Below are positions 56,475 to 64,000 of a DNA stretch of 64,000 bases, piece by piece; the first letter of the stretch is position 1; each line of letters opens with the position of its first letter. The notes below the pieces were generated by a model. That model was not told the origin of the DNA and did no database searches. It saw nothing but the letters and a program-made list of their open reading frames with translations. The translations under genes and the position numbers were made by a program. This stretch comes from Marinomonas sp. TW1 (GTDB lineage: Bacteria; Pseudomonadota; Gammaproteobacteria; Pseudomonadales; Marinomonadaceae), in NCBI RefSeq assembly GCF_001625355.1, contig NZ_JSEE01000014.1:1-64000 (forward strand), read 5' to 3'.

Positions 56475-58784
56475 TTACCTTGATGCATAACTTTTTAGCA
56501 TACTGGGCACATCCAGAATCAATGCAATACGACCGTCACCGGTAATTGTTGCTCCTGCCATACCTGCAGTACCTTGCAACATTTTCCCTAATGGTTTAAT
56601 AACAACTTCTTCCTGTCCGACCAGTTGATCCACAACAAAGCCGACTTCATTCATCCCTACCTGAACCACAACAACATGAGCTTCAGAAGGATTTTCATCT
56701 GTTTTCGAGCCTTTCACTAGCCAGCTCTTCAGGTGGAATATGGGTAAGGTTTTACCACGAATCACCACAACTTGCTGACCATCTACAATATTGGTTTTTT
56801 TCAAATCCAAATGGAAGATTTCATTTACACTAACCAACGGGAAGGCAAATGCTTGATCAGACAAGGTCACCATTAAGGTTGGCATGATCGCCAAGGTCAA
56901 AGGCACTTTAATAATAAAGCGAGAACCTTGACCTAATACTGATTTAATATCCAATGTACCGTTAAGCTGGGAGATTTTGGTTTTCACCACATCCATTCCC
57001 ACACCACGACCAGACACATCGGTAATTTCAACCTTGGTAGAGAAGCCTGGCGCAAAAATCAAATTAAACGCTTCATCATCCGATAAACGCTCGGCGGCAT
57101 CCGTATCCATTAAGCCTTTTTCAACGGCTTTCTTCCGCAGCACATCTGGATCCATACCCGCACCATCGTCTTCAATGGACAGTAAGATATGATCGCCTTC
57201 TTGTTCCGCTGAAAGGATAACGGTACCCATTCGAGGCTTGCCATTTGCTTCACGCTTTTCAGGAGATTCAACGCCATGGTCAACCGAGTTACGCACCAAG
57301 TGGACAAGTGGATCGGCTAGGGCCTCGACTAGATTTTTATCTAGATCCGTCTCTTCACCTTTAAGCACCAAGTTCACTTCTTTTTTCATGTTACGAGCAA
57401 GATCTCGTACCACTCGTGGGAAACGCCCGAAAACCTTTTTAATCGGCTGCATACGGGTTTTCATCACGGCATTTTGCAAGTCACCTGTGACAACGTCCAG
57501 ATTCGCCACGGCTTTGCCCATGGACTCATCTTCACTTTGTAACCCCAAACGTACCAATCGGTTACGGACCAGTACCAACTCACCCACCATGTTCATGATG
57601 TCATCGAGACGTCTAGTATCAACTCGAACAGTCGCTTCTTGAGTGACCGGGGCGTTCGCCGTTTTATCTTTCGCTGGCGCTTCGGCTTCTTTCGTTGCTG
57701 CTTTTGGCTTAGGCTTGGCTTTTGGTGCTGCTGGGCTGGCTTTTGGTTTCGACGCTTCAGCTTTTTTAGGTTCAGCTTTAGGTTTAGCATCACTAGCAGG
57801 TGAAGCCTTAACTTGAGCTTTTTGTTCACTTTCTTTGGCTTGCAAACTGTCTAATAAAGACTCAAATTCATCTTCAGTGATGAGATCTGATTCCCCATTT
57901 GCCGGTGCGCTGTCTTTTTTAGGCTCAGATACTGACGCTTTTTCATCCTTCGCAGGCTTATCAGTCGACTCTTTCGCATCTGGTGTCCCTGGCGCACTTT
58001 CACCATGAAGACTGTCTAACAGTTGCTCAAACTCATCTTCGGTAATTTCATCAGACTCTGGCGCTGAATCGCCACCTTGTGGAGCGGCATCTTTTGCCTC
58101 CTCGTCCAAACCAGGAGCGCTACTGCCATGAAGCTGATCAAGTAGAGCATCAAATTCATCTTCAGTGATGTCATCATCACTTGCAGGTGCGGCTTCAGAA
58201 GCTGCTTTTTCCGGAGCTGGGGATGAGTCATCACCTAACGCATCCAATAAGGATTCAAATTCATCATCAGAAATATCAACGGATGCGTCACCTTCTGGCT
58301 TTTCTTCAGATGAAGGCTCTTCAACCGTTTCAGACACAGGCTCTTCTACCACTTCAGCCTCTTCCTCTTCGACACCAGCCAACTCTTCTTCTGTTGGTGG
58401 TACCGCATAGGTACTCAAGGTAGCAATAAGCTCAGGATCCGCTGGTTCAGGCTCTCCGCCTGCGCGAACAGTATCAAACATTTCGTTTACGGCATCTAAA
58501 GCTTGTAATACCGTATCCATCAAATCAGAATCAATTTGACGTTGCCCATTCCTTAGAATGTCAAAAACGTTCTCTGCGTAGTGACAGCAGTCAACCAAAG
58601 CGGTTAACTGTAAAAAACCTGCACCACCTTTAACCGTGTGAAAACCTCGAAATATTGCATTCAATAAAGGCTTGTCATCAGGATTTTGCTCTAGATCTAC
58701 TAATTGTTCGGAAAGCTGTTCAAGGATTTCTCCAGCCTCTACCAAAAAATCCTGTAGAATTTCTTCATCGACTTCGAAACTCAT
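56475..58784 (-). CDS. cheA: Chemotaxis histidine kinase CheA
   Basis: Central kinase of chemotaxis. The 769-residue protein has the P1 Hpt domain with phospho-histidine H49 in NAIFRGFHTVKGGAGF, an acidic, Ala/Pro/Lys-rich linker (about 120-385), P3 dimerisation (DDIMNMVGELVLVRNRLVRL), the P4 ATPase (VRNSVDHGVESPEKR, DDGAGMD, GRGVGMDVV) and the P5 CheW-like domain. A P2 CheY-docking domain is not evident. Instead the linker has four copies of an I(S/T)(D/E)DEF(E/D)xLLDxL motif (residues 171-183, 206-218, 247-259 and 302-314). It precedes cheB by 30 bp. Confidence 0.96.
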   Translation of the reverse strand: MSFEVDEEILQDFLVEAGEILEQLSEQLVDLEQNPDDKPLLNAIFRGFHTVKGGAGFLQLTALVDCCHYAENVFDILRNGQRQIDSDLMDTVLQALDAVNEMFDTVRAGGEPEPADPELIATLSTYAVPPTEEELAGVEEEEAEVVEEPVSETVEEPSSEEKPEGDASVDISDDEFESLLDALGDDSSPAPEKAASEAAPASDDDITEDEFDALLDQLHGSSAPGLDEEAKDAAPQGGDSAPESDEITEDEFEQLLDSLHGESAPGTPDAKESTDKPAKDEKASVSEPKKDSAPANGESDLITEDEFESLLDSLQAKESEQKAQVKASPASDAKPKAEPKKAEASKPKASPAAPKAKPKPKAATKEAEAPAKDKTANAPVTQEATVRVDTRRLDDIMNMVGELVLVRNRLVRLGLQSEDESMGKAVANLDVVTGDLQNAVMKTRMQPIKKVFGRFPRVVRDLARNMKKEVNLVLKGEETDLDKNLVEALADPLVHLVRNSVDHGVESPEKREANGKPRMGTVILSAEQEGDHILLSIEDDGAGMDPDVLRKKAVEKGLMDTDAAERLSDDEAFNLIFAPGFSTKVEITDVSGRGVGMDVVKTKISQLNGTLDIKSVLGQGSRFIIKVPLTLAIMPTLMVTLSDQAFAFPLVSVNEIFHLDLKKTNIVDGQQVVVIRGKTLPIFHLKSWLVKGSKTDENPSEAHVVVVQVGMNEVGFVVDQLVGQEEVVIKPLGKMLQGTAGMAGATITGDGRIALILDVPSMLKSYASR

Positions 58785-58796
58785 CCTCAGCTCCTT

Positions 58797-59582
58797 CTAG
58801 AAACCAAGACTTGATAGCAAGTCGTCTACTTCGTCTTGACTATTCAGTACTTCAGGGTTGTTTTGTTTATTAATAGACGGGCCATGACCGCGTGTATCAT
58901 CCTGTTCAGACTCTTTCTCTTGATGCTCAATGCCAGAGATACTGTCAACACGTCCAGCGACAGCAACCAGATGCACAAGTTTTTCTTCTACATCACGGAT
59001 CAGTTCATTCACTCTAGAGATCACCTGACCGGTTAAGTCTTGGTAACCTTGCTCTAGAAGAATTGTGTTTAAGTTAGAATGCAAGGTGGTTGCGCTTTCA
59101 TCTGCATAGGTTAGAAACACATCGATTCTTTTATATAAATCACGAAATTCTTGTGGGGTAAGGTCTCGTTGTATCAAGCGCCCCCAATCTTTGCGTAGCT
59201 CTCTTGCCTGGGTTTGTAGCTCACTCGCCACAGGCACGCTGCTGTCTACCATATCCATGGTTTTGTTGGCCGCTGAACTAGTCGTTTCGATGACATAATT
59301 TAGTCGGTCAGACGCATCAGTGATCTTATTAGCAGAATCTGCCCCTTCACCGACAACAAGGTCCATCGAGTCTATTTGAAAATCACGAATAGCATCATGC
59401 AGACTTCGCGTCAGATAACCAACTTCGTTATAAAAGTTATTGTGACGAGCTTCGCTCAATTCCTGGATTATTTTAATCGCACTACTGAAATCACCGACTT
59501 CAATATGGTTTAAAAGCTCCACTGCGCCATCTTTTACTTGTTTTTCAAAATCCACTAGTCCAGATCCCAATACGTTTGACAT
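58797..59582 (-). CDS. cheZ: Chemotaxis phosphatase CheZ
   Basis: Dephosphorylates CheY-P. The 261-residue protein has a long four-helix core, with the catalytic region ILLEQGYQDLTGQVISRV (about residues 170-187; the DLTGQ segment holds the catalytic Asp and Gln). A disordered linker (about 205-245) leads to the C-terminal CheY-binding helix QDEVDDLLSSLGF. The last 12 residues match the known E. coli CheZ tail pattern. Confidence 0.96.
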   Translation of the reverse strand: MSNVLGSGLVDFEKQVKDGAVELLNHIEVGDFSSAIKIIQELSEARHNNFYNEVGYLTRSLHDAIRDFQIDSMDLVVGEGADSANKITDASDRLNYVIETTSSAANKTMDMVDSSVPVASELQTQARELRKDWGRLIQRDLTPQEFRDLYKRIDVFLTYADESATTLHSNLNTILLEQGYQDLTGQVISRVNELIRDVEEKLVHLVAVAGRVDSISGIEHQEKESEQDDTRGHGPSINKQNNPEVLNSQDEVDDLLSSLGF

Positions 59583-59592
59583 CTAAATATCC

Positions 59593-59985
59593 CTATTTGG
59601 CAGCATCGATTCGTTCGAATATCTTTTCAATTTTTTCTTTCAGTGCTACAGCGGTAAAGGGCTTCACAACATAACCATTTACCCCAGCCTGAGCGGCCGA
59701 AATAATCTGATCACGTTTGGCTTCCGCCGTTACCATCAATACAGGAATACTTTTCAATTTTTCATCAGCACGGACAGCCCTTAAGAGCTCAATACCAGTC
59801 ATTCCCGGCATGTTCCAGTCCGTTACCAAAAAATCAATCGTACCAGCTTGAAGTATAGGCAACGCAGTCGTTCCATCATCCGCTTCAACTGTATTGGTAA
59901 ACCCTAAATCCCGTAGCAAGTTTTTAATGATTCGTCTCATTGTCGAGAAATCATCAACAATCAGGATCTTCATGTTTTTATCCAA
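59593..59985 (-). CDS. cheY: Chemotaxis response regulator CheY
   Basis: Single receiver domain that binds the flagellar switch when phosphorylated. It shows [20 protein letters not shown] with the acidic pair, the acceptor aspartate in [23 protein letters not shown] and [13 protein letters not shown] place the start at TTG 59985 (five bases after GGAGG), giving [12 protein letters not shown] as in Vibrio-type CheY. ATG 59973 also fits the conserved MKILIVDD start but has no close ribosome site. A frame extending to 60018 is unlikely. Confidence 0.9.
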   Translation of the reverse strand: MDKNMKILIVDDFSTMRRIIKNLLRDLGFTNTVEADDGTTALPILQAGTIDFLVTDWNMPGMTGIELLRAVRADEKLKSIPVLMVTAEAKRDQIISAAQAGVNGYVVKPFTAVALKEKIEKIFERIDAAK

Positions 59986-60028
59986 TGCAACCTCCACACC
60001 CCAAAGGTATATTTCCACAACTCATAAT

Positions 60029-60766
60029 TTAATCTCGCCAATCGCTTAATCTTGATCGTAATCTCATAGCCGCCTGGCTATGGATCTGACTGACTCTTGA
60101 CTCACTAACGCCTAACACAGCGCCAATTTCCTTTAAGTTTAGCTCATCATTGTAATACAAGGACAAAACCAACTTTTCTCGCTCTGGTAGATTCTCGATC
60201 TCACTGGCCAATTGACCCTGAAAACCGTTTTCTTCTACCAAAGAGTACGGGGCATTTTCACTATCTGTTTCCGCCCCATCGAAATTGTTTGCATCAGAAT
60301 CCAGCATTTCTTCGTAGCTGAATAACTGAGTAGACATGGATGAATGCAACATTTCATGATATTCATCCATTCCAATGCCCATATGGGCTGCCACTTCCAT
60401 ATCGGATACATCTCTTCCTAACTTTGCTTCTAATTCTTTAATTGCATTTGTCACCGCTCGGCCATTGCGACGAACAGATCTTGGTGCCCAGTCAGACTTT
60501 CGTACTTCGTCCATAATAGAACCACGAATACGAATGCCGGCATAGGTTTCAAAACTGGCACCTTTGCTTGACTCAAACCGCTTGTAGGCTTCAATCAACC
60601 CCATCATGCCTGCCTGAGTCAGATCATCTATATCCACACTATCCGGCAGACGAGCTAAAAGATGATAAGCAATTTTCTTTACCAAATACCCATACTGCTC
60701 AACAATCGCATCAATCGATAACGTTGCCTTCTTGGAATAGGTGTTATATCCACTTTTGGTTTGCAT
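60029..60766 (-). CDS. fliA: Flagellar sigma factor FliA (sigma-28)
   Basis: A 245-residue sigma factor for late flagellar and chemotaxis genes. Region 2 reads YLVKKIAYHLLARLPDSVDI then DLTQAGMMGLIEAYKRFESS and FETYAGIRIRGSIMDEVRKS. Region 3 has LEAKLGRDVSDMEVAAHMGI. Region 4 has LPEREKLVLSLYYNDELNL followed by LGVSESRVSQIHSQAAMRLR. It follows flhF after a 96-bp gap with no intervening fleN, and cheY begins shortly after its stop. Confidence 0.97.
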   Translation of the reverse strand: MQTKSGYNTYSKKATLSIDAIVEQYGYLVKKIAYHLLARLPDSVDIDDLTQAGMMGLIEAYKRFESSKGASFETYAGIRIRGSIMDEVRKSDWAPRSVRRNGRAVTNAIKELEAKLGRDVSDMEVAAHMGIGMDEYHEMLHSSMSTQLFSYEEMLDSDANNFDGAETDSENAPYSLVEENGFQGQLASEIENLPEREKLVLSLYYNDELNLKEIGAVLGVSESRVSQIHSQAAMRLRSRLSDWRD

Positions 60767-60862
60767 AAAATCGTTTGAGCAACCTTTTACAGTTAAGTTA
60801 GTTGCGCAATCAAACTGTACTACATAGTTTGGCGCAACGCTTTCAGAAATAACATAATTTTA

Positions 60863-62263
60863 CTAACTACCATACTTTAGTGACCCAAAGAGCTGGCTGT
60901 AATGTTCGGCCGTGTATACTGCTCGGCTAATTAAGTTATGCGCTCGAGCTGGTTCAATATCATCTGGGATACGCTGACCATCTGCCAGATATACTACAGG
61001 CAAACCCTCTTCAATCACCACACTTATCGCTTCTCCCAAAGAAGCCGATTCATCCAGTTTACTCAGAACACAACCATCTAGCTGGACTTGAGAGTAAACA
61101 TCTACAACGGTTTTCAACACTTGTCTTTGACTAGTGCAAGGCAAGACCAACAACTTTTTGAGACCTGCGCGTGCTCGCTTCATCATAAGCAATTGACGCT
61201 CTAAATTGGAATCTCGAGGATTCATACCCGCCGTATCAACCAATACTAAAGAATAGTGAGCGTACTTTGCCAATACTTCATTTAAATCAGAATACTCATT
61301 CACCACTTCAACAGGCACGTTTAAAATGCGCCCGAAGGTACGTAACTGCTCATGAGCGGCAATACGATAAGTATCTGTTGTAATCAGTACCACGCCATCT
61401 GAGCCATGTTTTAACACATGCTGGGCTGCGATCTTACCAATGGAAGTGGTTTTACCAACACCTGTCGGCCCCATGAAGGCAATGCAGCCACTCAATTCTG
61501 ATCCATTAGAACGTACTGGGATGTAATCCGCTAAGTGAGCCAACAAACGATTCCAGTCGTCTTCTCTACCCTTTAAATCAATGTCATCCATTAAACGTGA
61601 TGCGACTAGATCAGACAAGCCTAAGCCTTTTAATTGCTGGCGCGCCTTCATTTCCAAGCTATCACGCTTACCTTTACTTGACGAATCTGCTTTTTGTCGC
61701 TCTTCAAGCATAGCACGAACACTTTGCAACTCTTTTTCCATTTCTTTAAGTTGTTGCGTGCTATCAGAATGTCGAATAGACAAAGCCTCTTCTACTTCTG
61801 GTAATTCACCGTCCGCCGTAGCAGGCATATCAAATTGTGTCGTTTTAGGCTGATTGTGACGCGGTGAACTAGAGGAAACTTGCTGTGTTGGCGTTTCTGC
61901 TGGATGTCCATACCTAGAATTAACCGGTGCAGAATTGGTTTGAGATGACAGAGAGTCAGGACTATTTTGTTGTTTCGCTCGCTCAATGCGCTCTAAATAA
62001 TCCAAACTTGGATCTTGGGCGGTATCCTGTTTAGAAGAAGGACTTTCGGTCGATGTTTGGCGAGTATAATCAGAGCGAGTAGATGCCGCTCCCTTTGTCA
62101 TAGACGTCGGCATAGAGCCGTCATAATCGAGAGCCGCTACAATTTCTATTTCCCCTGTCGGGAGACGCTGATTTGATAAAATCACTGCGTCTGGACCTAC
62201 GGCATCACGGACTTTCCGTATCGCTTGCCGCATGTCAGGTGCTCGAAACCGCCTAATTTGCAT
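60863..62263 (-). CDS. flhF: Flagellar biosynthesis SRP-family GTPase FlhF
   Basis: GTPase that directs flagellar placement, usually to the pole. The 466-residue protein begins MQIRRFRAPDMRQAIRKVRD and has a Ser/Gln/Thr-rich basic and B-domain region (about 70-230). The NG domain (about 240-460) contains G1 FMGPTGVGKTTSIGKIAA, G2/G3 TTDTYRIAAHEQLRTF and VDTAGMNPRD, and the G4-like LSKLDESASLGE. It lies between flhA (101-bp gap) and fliA. Confidence 0.97.
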   Translation of the reverse strand: MQIRRFRAPDMRQAIRKVRDAVGPDAVILSNQRLPTGEIEIVAALDYDGSMPTSMTKGAASTRSDYTRQTSTESPSSKQDTAQDPSLDYLERIERAKQQNSPDSLSSQTNSAPVNSRYGHPAETPTQQVSSSSPRHNQPKTTQFDMPATADGELPEVEEALSIRHSDSTQQLKEMEKELQSVRAMLEERQKADSSSKGKRDSLEMKARQQLKGLGLSDLVASRLMDDIDLKGREDDWNRLLAHLADYIPVRSNGSELSGCIAFMGPTGVGKTTSIGKIAAQHVLKHGSDGVVLITTDTYRIAAHEQLRTFGRILNVPVEVVNEYSDLNEVLAKYAHYSLVLVDTAGMNPRDSNLERQLLMMKRARAGLKKLLVLPCTSQRQVLKTVVDVYSQVQLDGCVLSKLDESASLGEAISVVIEEGLPVVYLADGQRIPDDIEPARAHNLISRAVYTAEHYSQLFGSLKYGS

Positions 62264-62364
62264 GAATAACCTAATCCTTCCAGCTTATTTTTCTTACAAA
62301 TCCATAGCTTACCCGAAAGATTCAGATAAATATAGCCACAATATTTACCATTAATAGGCAAATT

Positions 62365-64000
62365 TTATTGGCCAATTACACCAACTACAGTAATACGCTT
62401 ATGATCAGGCACCTCTTGGTAAGACAGCACAGCCATATTCACCATACCATAACGCATAAAGCGAGCGAGCATAGGCCTGATTGGGGCTGACACAATAAGA
62501 ATTGGCGTATTCCCCATCGCCTCTTGCTGCTCAGCAGATTGACGCAATGACGTTTGCAACTGTTCGGCCATTTGCGGTTCAAGAATAAGCGCCTCTTCGT
62601 TTTTGATGCCTGACTGCTGACTCTGCTGTACCGTTTGCATCAGCATTTTTTCCAACTGAGGCTCCAGAGTTAATACTGGAATTTCTTCAACACCATCCGC
62701 TAAGGTTTGAATAATCAAGCGTGACAAAGCGGTTCGAACGGCGGCGGTTAATATCATGGGGTCTTGAGTTTTTGGCTGCACCCCCATTATCGCCTCAGCG
62801 ATGGTTCGCATATCTCGCAGTGGCACACCTTCAATAAGTAAGTTCTGCAACACTTTTAGCAACACACTTAAAGGCACTGTATTCGGTACCAACTCCTCAG
62901 CCAACTTAGGATTGTATTGTTTTAACAAACTAAGCAATTGCTGAACTTCATCATGACCAATCAACTCATAAGCGTGCTTATGCATGATTTGGTTTACATG
63001 AGTTGCCACCACTGTACTCACATCCACCACAGTATAACCATAAGTTTGAGCTTGATCGCGTTTTTTAGGATCAATCCAAACCGCGTCCAAGCCAAAAGAC
63101 GGGTCCTTCCCAGGTACACCCTCAATAGTGCCGAACACTTGACCGGGATCAATCGCCAAATCTTTATCTGGGTGTACTTCCGCTTCAGCCAAACTCACCC
63201 CCATTAAGGTCACTCGGTAGGCGTTTGGCATCAGATCCAAGTTATCTCGGATGTGCACACTTGGCACCAAAAACCCTAAATCTTGAGACAACTTACGACG
63301 TACCCCTTTGATACGCGCCAACAACTCACCGCCTTGAGTTTTGTCAACCAGAGGGATCAAACGATACCCCACCTCTAACCCAAGCATATCGACAGGAGCC
63401 ACATCATCCCAACTCAAGTCCTTCGCTTCAGCAGGCATAGGTGCATCACCAGAGGCGGAGGCAGACGGTTTTTGACCCTCTTTGAGTTTTTGTTTCTTGC
63501 GATATTCAAGGAAATACGCCAACCCACCTAAGCAAGCCGCCAAGGAAAGGAAAGAAAAGTGCGGCATACCAGGCACAATGCCCATAATAGTCATGACGCC
63601 TGCCGCAATGTAAAGGGCTTTAGATGAGCCAAACATCTGCTTAACAACCTGCGACCCCATATCCCCGGTTTCATTGACTCGGGTAACCATAATAGCCGCT
63701 GCGGTGGACAGCATAAGAGAAGGCAACTGTGCGACCAAGCCATCTCCAATCGTTAACAAAGAGTATCGTTCAATCGCTTCCGTAAAAGACAAATCATGCT
63801 GCGCCATACCAATGGATAAACCACCAATAATGTTAATTCCAAGAATCAACAGGCCAGCAATCGCATCCCCTTTAACAAATTTAGAAGCACCATCCATAGA
63901 ACCATAAAATTCAGCCTCTGATGCTATCTCGGTACGGCGCTGCTTAGCTTGATCCGCATCAATCATGCCCGCATTTAAATCCGCATCTATGGCCATTTGC
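62365..64000 (-). CDS. flhA: Flagellar export apparatus protein FlhA (5' end off the right edge)
   Basis: Inner-membrane component of the flagellar type III export gate. The frame is open to the right edge (codons MAIDADLNAGMIDADQAKQR, typical of the FlhA FHIPEP region, sit at the edge), so the N-terminal part, with several membrane helices, is missing. Visible are four membrane helices (about 40-135 of the visible part), a linker, and the large C-terminal cytoplasmic domain with IKGVRRKLSQDLGFLVP and DALFDPKKRDQAQTYGY-like and VLKVLQNLLIEGVPLRDMRT segments. 543 residues are visible from the ATG at 63996, plus one codon beyond it. Confidence 0.95.
   Translation of the reverse strand, partial: QMAIDADLNAGMIDADQAKQRRTEIASEAEFYGSMDGASKFVKGDAIAGLLILGINIIGGLSIGMAQHDLSFTEAIERYSLLTIGDGLVAQLPSLMLSTAAAIMVTRVNETGDMGSQVVKQMFGSSKALYIAAGVMTIMGIVPGMPHFSFLSLAACLGGLAYFLEYRKKQKLKEGQKPSASASGDAPMPAEAKDLSWDDVAPVDMLGLEVGYRLIPLVDKTQGGELLARIKGVRRKLSQDLGFLVPSVHIRDNLDLMPNAYRVTLMGVSLAEAEVHPDKDLAIDPGQVFGTIEGVPGKDPSFGLDAVWIDPKKRDQAQTYGYTVVDVSTVVATHVNQIMHKHAYELIGHDEVQQLLSLLKQYNPKLAEELVPNTVPLSVLLKVLQNLLIEGVPLRDMRTIAEAIMGVQPKTQDPMILTAAVRTALSRLIIQTLADGVEEIPVLTLEPQLEKMLMQTVQQSQQSGIKNEEALILEPQMAEQLQTSLRQSAEQQEAMGNTPILIVSAPIRPMLARFMRYGMVNMAVLSYQEVPDHKRITVVGVIGQ

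Overview
The window looks like chromosomal DNA of a marine gammaproteobacterium of the Oceanospirillales/Marinomonas type. This is an inference from gene order and protein character, since no rRNA or marker-gene comparison was possible. Coding density is high, every intergenic gap is under about 300 bp, and base composition is moderately AT-rich. The flagellar-chemotaxis block flhA-flhF-fliA-cheYZAB-motCD-parA-cheW-cheW, followed by the ccm operon, is the arrangement known from Pseudomonas and its relatives. I saw no rRNA, tRNA, insertion sequence, prophage or CRISPR array.

Layout. 1-8.9 kb (minus strand): a two-partner secretion locus, with the outer-membrane transporter TpsB followed by a giant TpsA/CdiA-like exoprotein. 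The TpsA frame stays open from 7103 off the left edge and contains a 5.5-kb tandem array of 309/324-bp units. 8.9-17.5 kb (minus): a tightly overlapping cobalamin (corrin ring) operon, chlID-cobB-cbiD-cobK-cobH-cobL-cobI-cbiG. It mixes 'aerobic' and 'anaerobic' pathway enzymes and lacks several steps. 17.6-22.2 kb (minus): a hybrid sensor kinase with a REC-GGDEF-EAL c-di-GMP regulator. 22.4-24.8 kb (plus): two LysR regulators and a VOC protein. 24.8-28.1 kb: peroxiredoxin, monothiol glutaredoxin, argF and metR. 28.1-33.4 kb (minus): an RstAB-like two-component system, a DUF1499 protein, rluB, yciO and the PHP phosphatase rnm. 33.4-38.9 kb: yciB, yciI, a SelT/W-like protein, a periplasmic cyclophilin, mnmC, an unknown protein, cysE and yheU. 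38.9-42.1 kb (minus): ligA and zipA. 42.1-48.9 kb (minus): the complete cytochrome c maturation operon ccmABCDEFGHI, including a small ccmD. 48.9-51.0 kb (plus): a FliK-like protein and a stand-alone FlhB C-terminal-domain protein. 51.0-64.0 kb (minus): flagellar and chemotaxis genes from a DUF2802 protein and cheW back to flhA, which is cut by the right edge.

How the genes work together. The right third encodes flagellar export (FlhA), flagellar placement (FlhF), the late sigma factor (FliA), the chemotaxis phosphorelay (CheA/Y/Z/B/W) and a second stator (MotC/MotD). FleN/FlhG, the usual partner of FlhF, is absent from its expected slot between flhF and fliA. The CheA linker carries four copies of a short acidic-hydrophobic motif resembling the CheY-binding tail of CheZ. 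The left third combines surface adhesion or contact-dependent antagonism with cobalamin synthesis. The middle is mostly housekeeping (DNA ligase, cell division, tRNA/rRNA modification, arginine, cysteine and methionine metabolism, redox defence) with regulatory genes interspersed.
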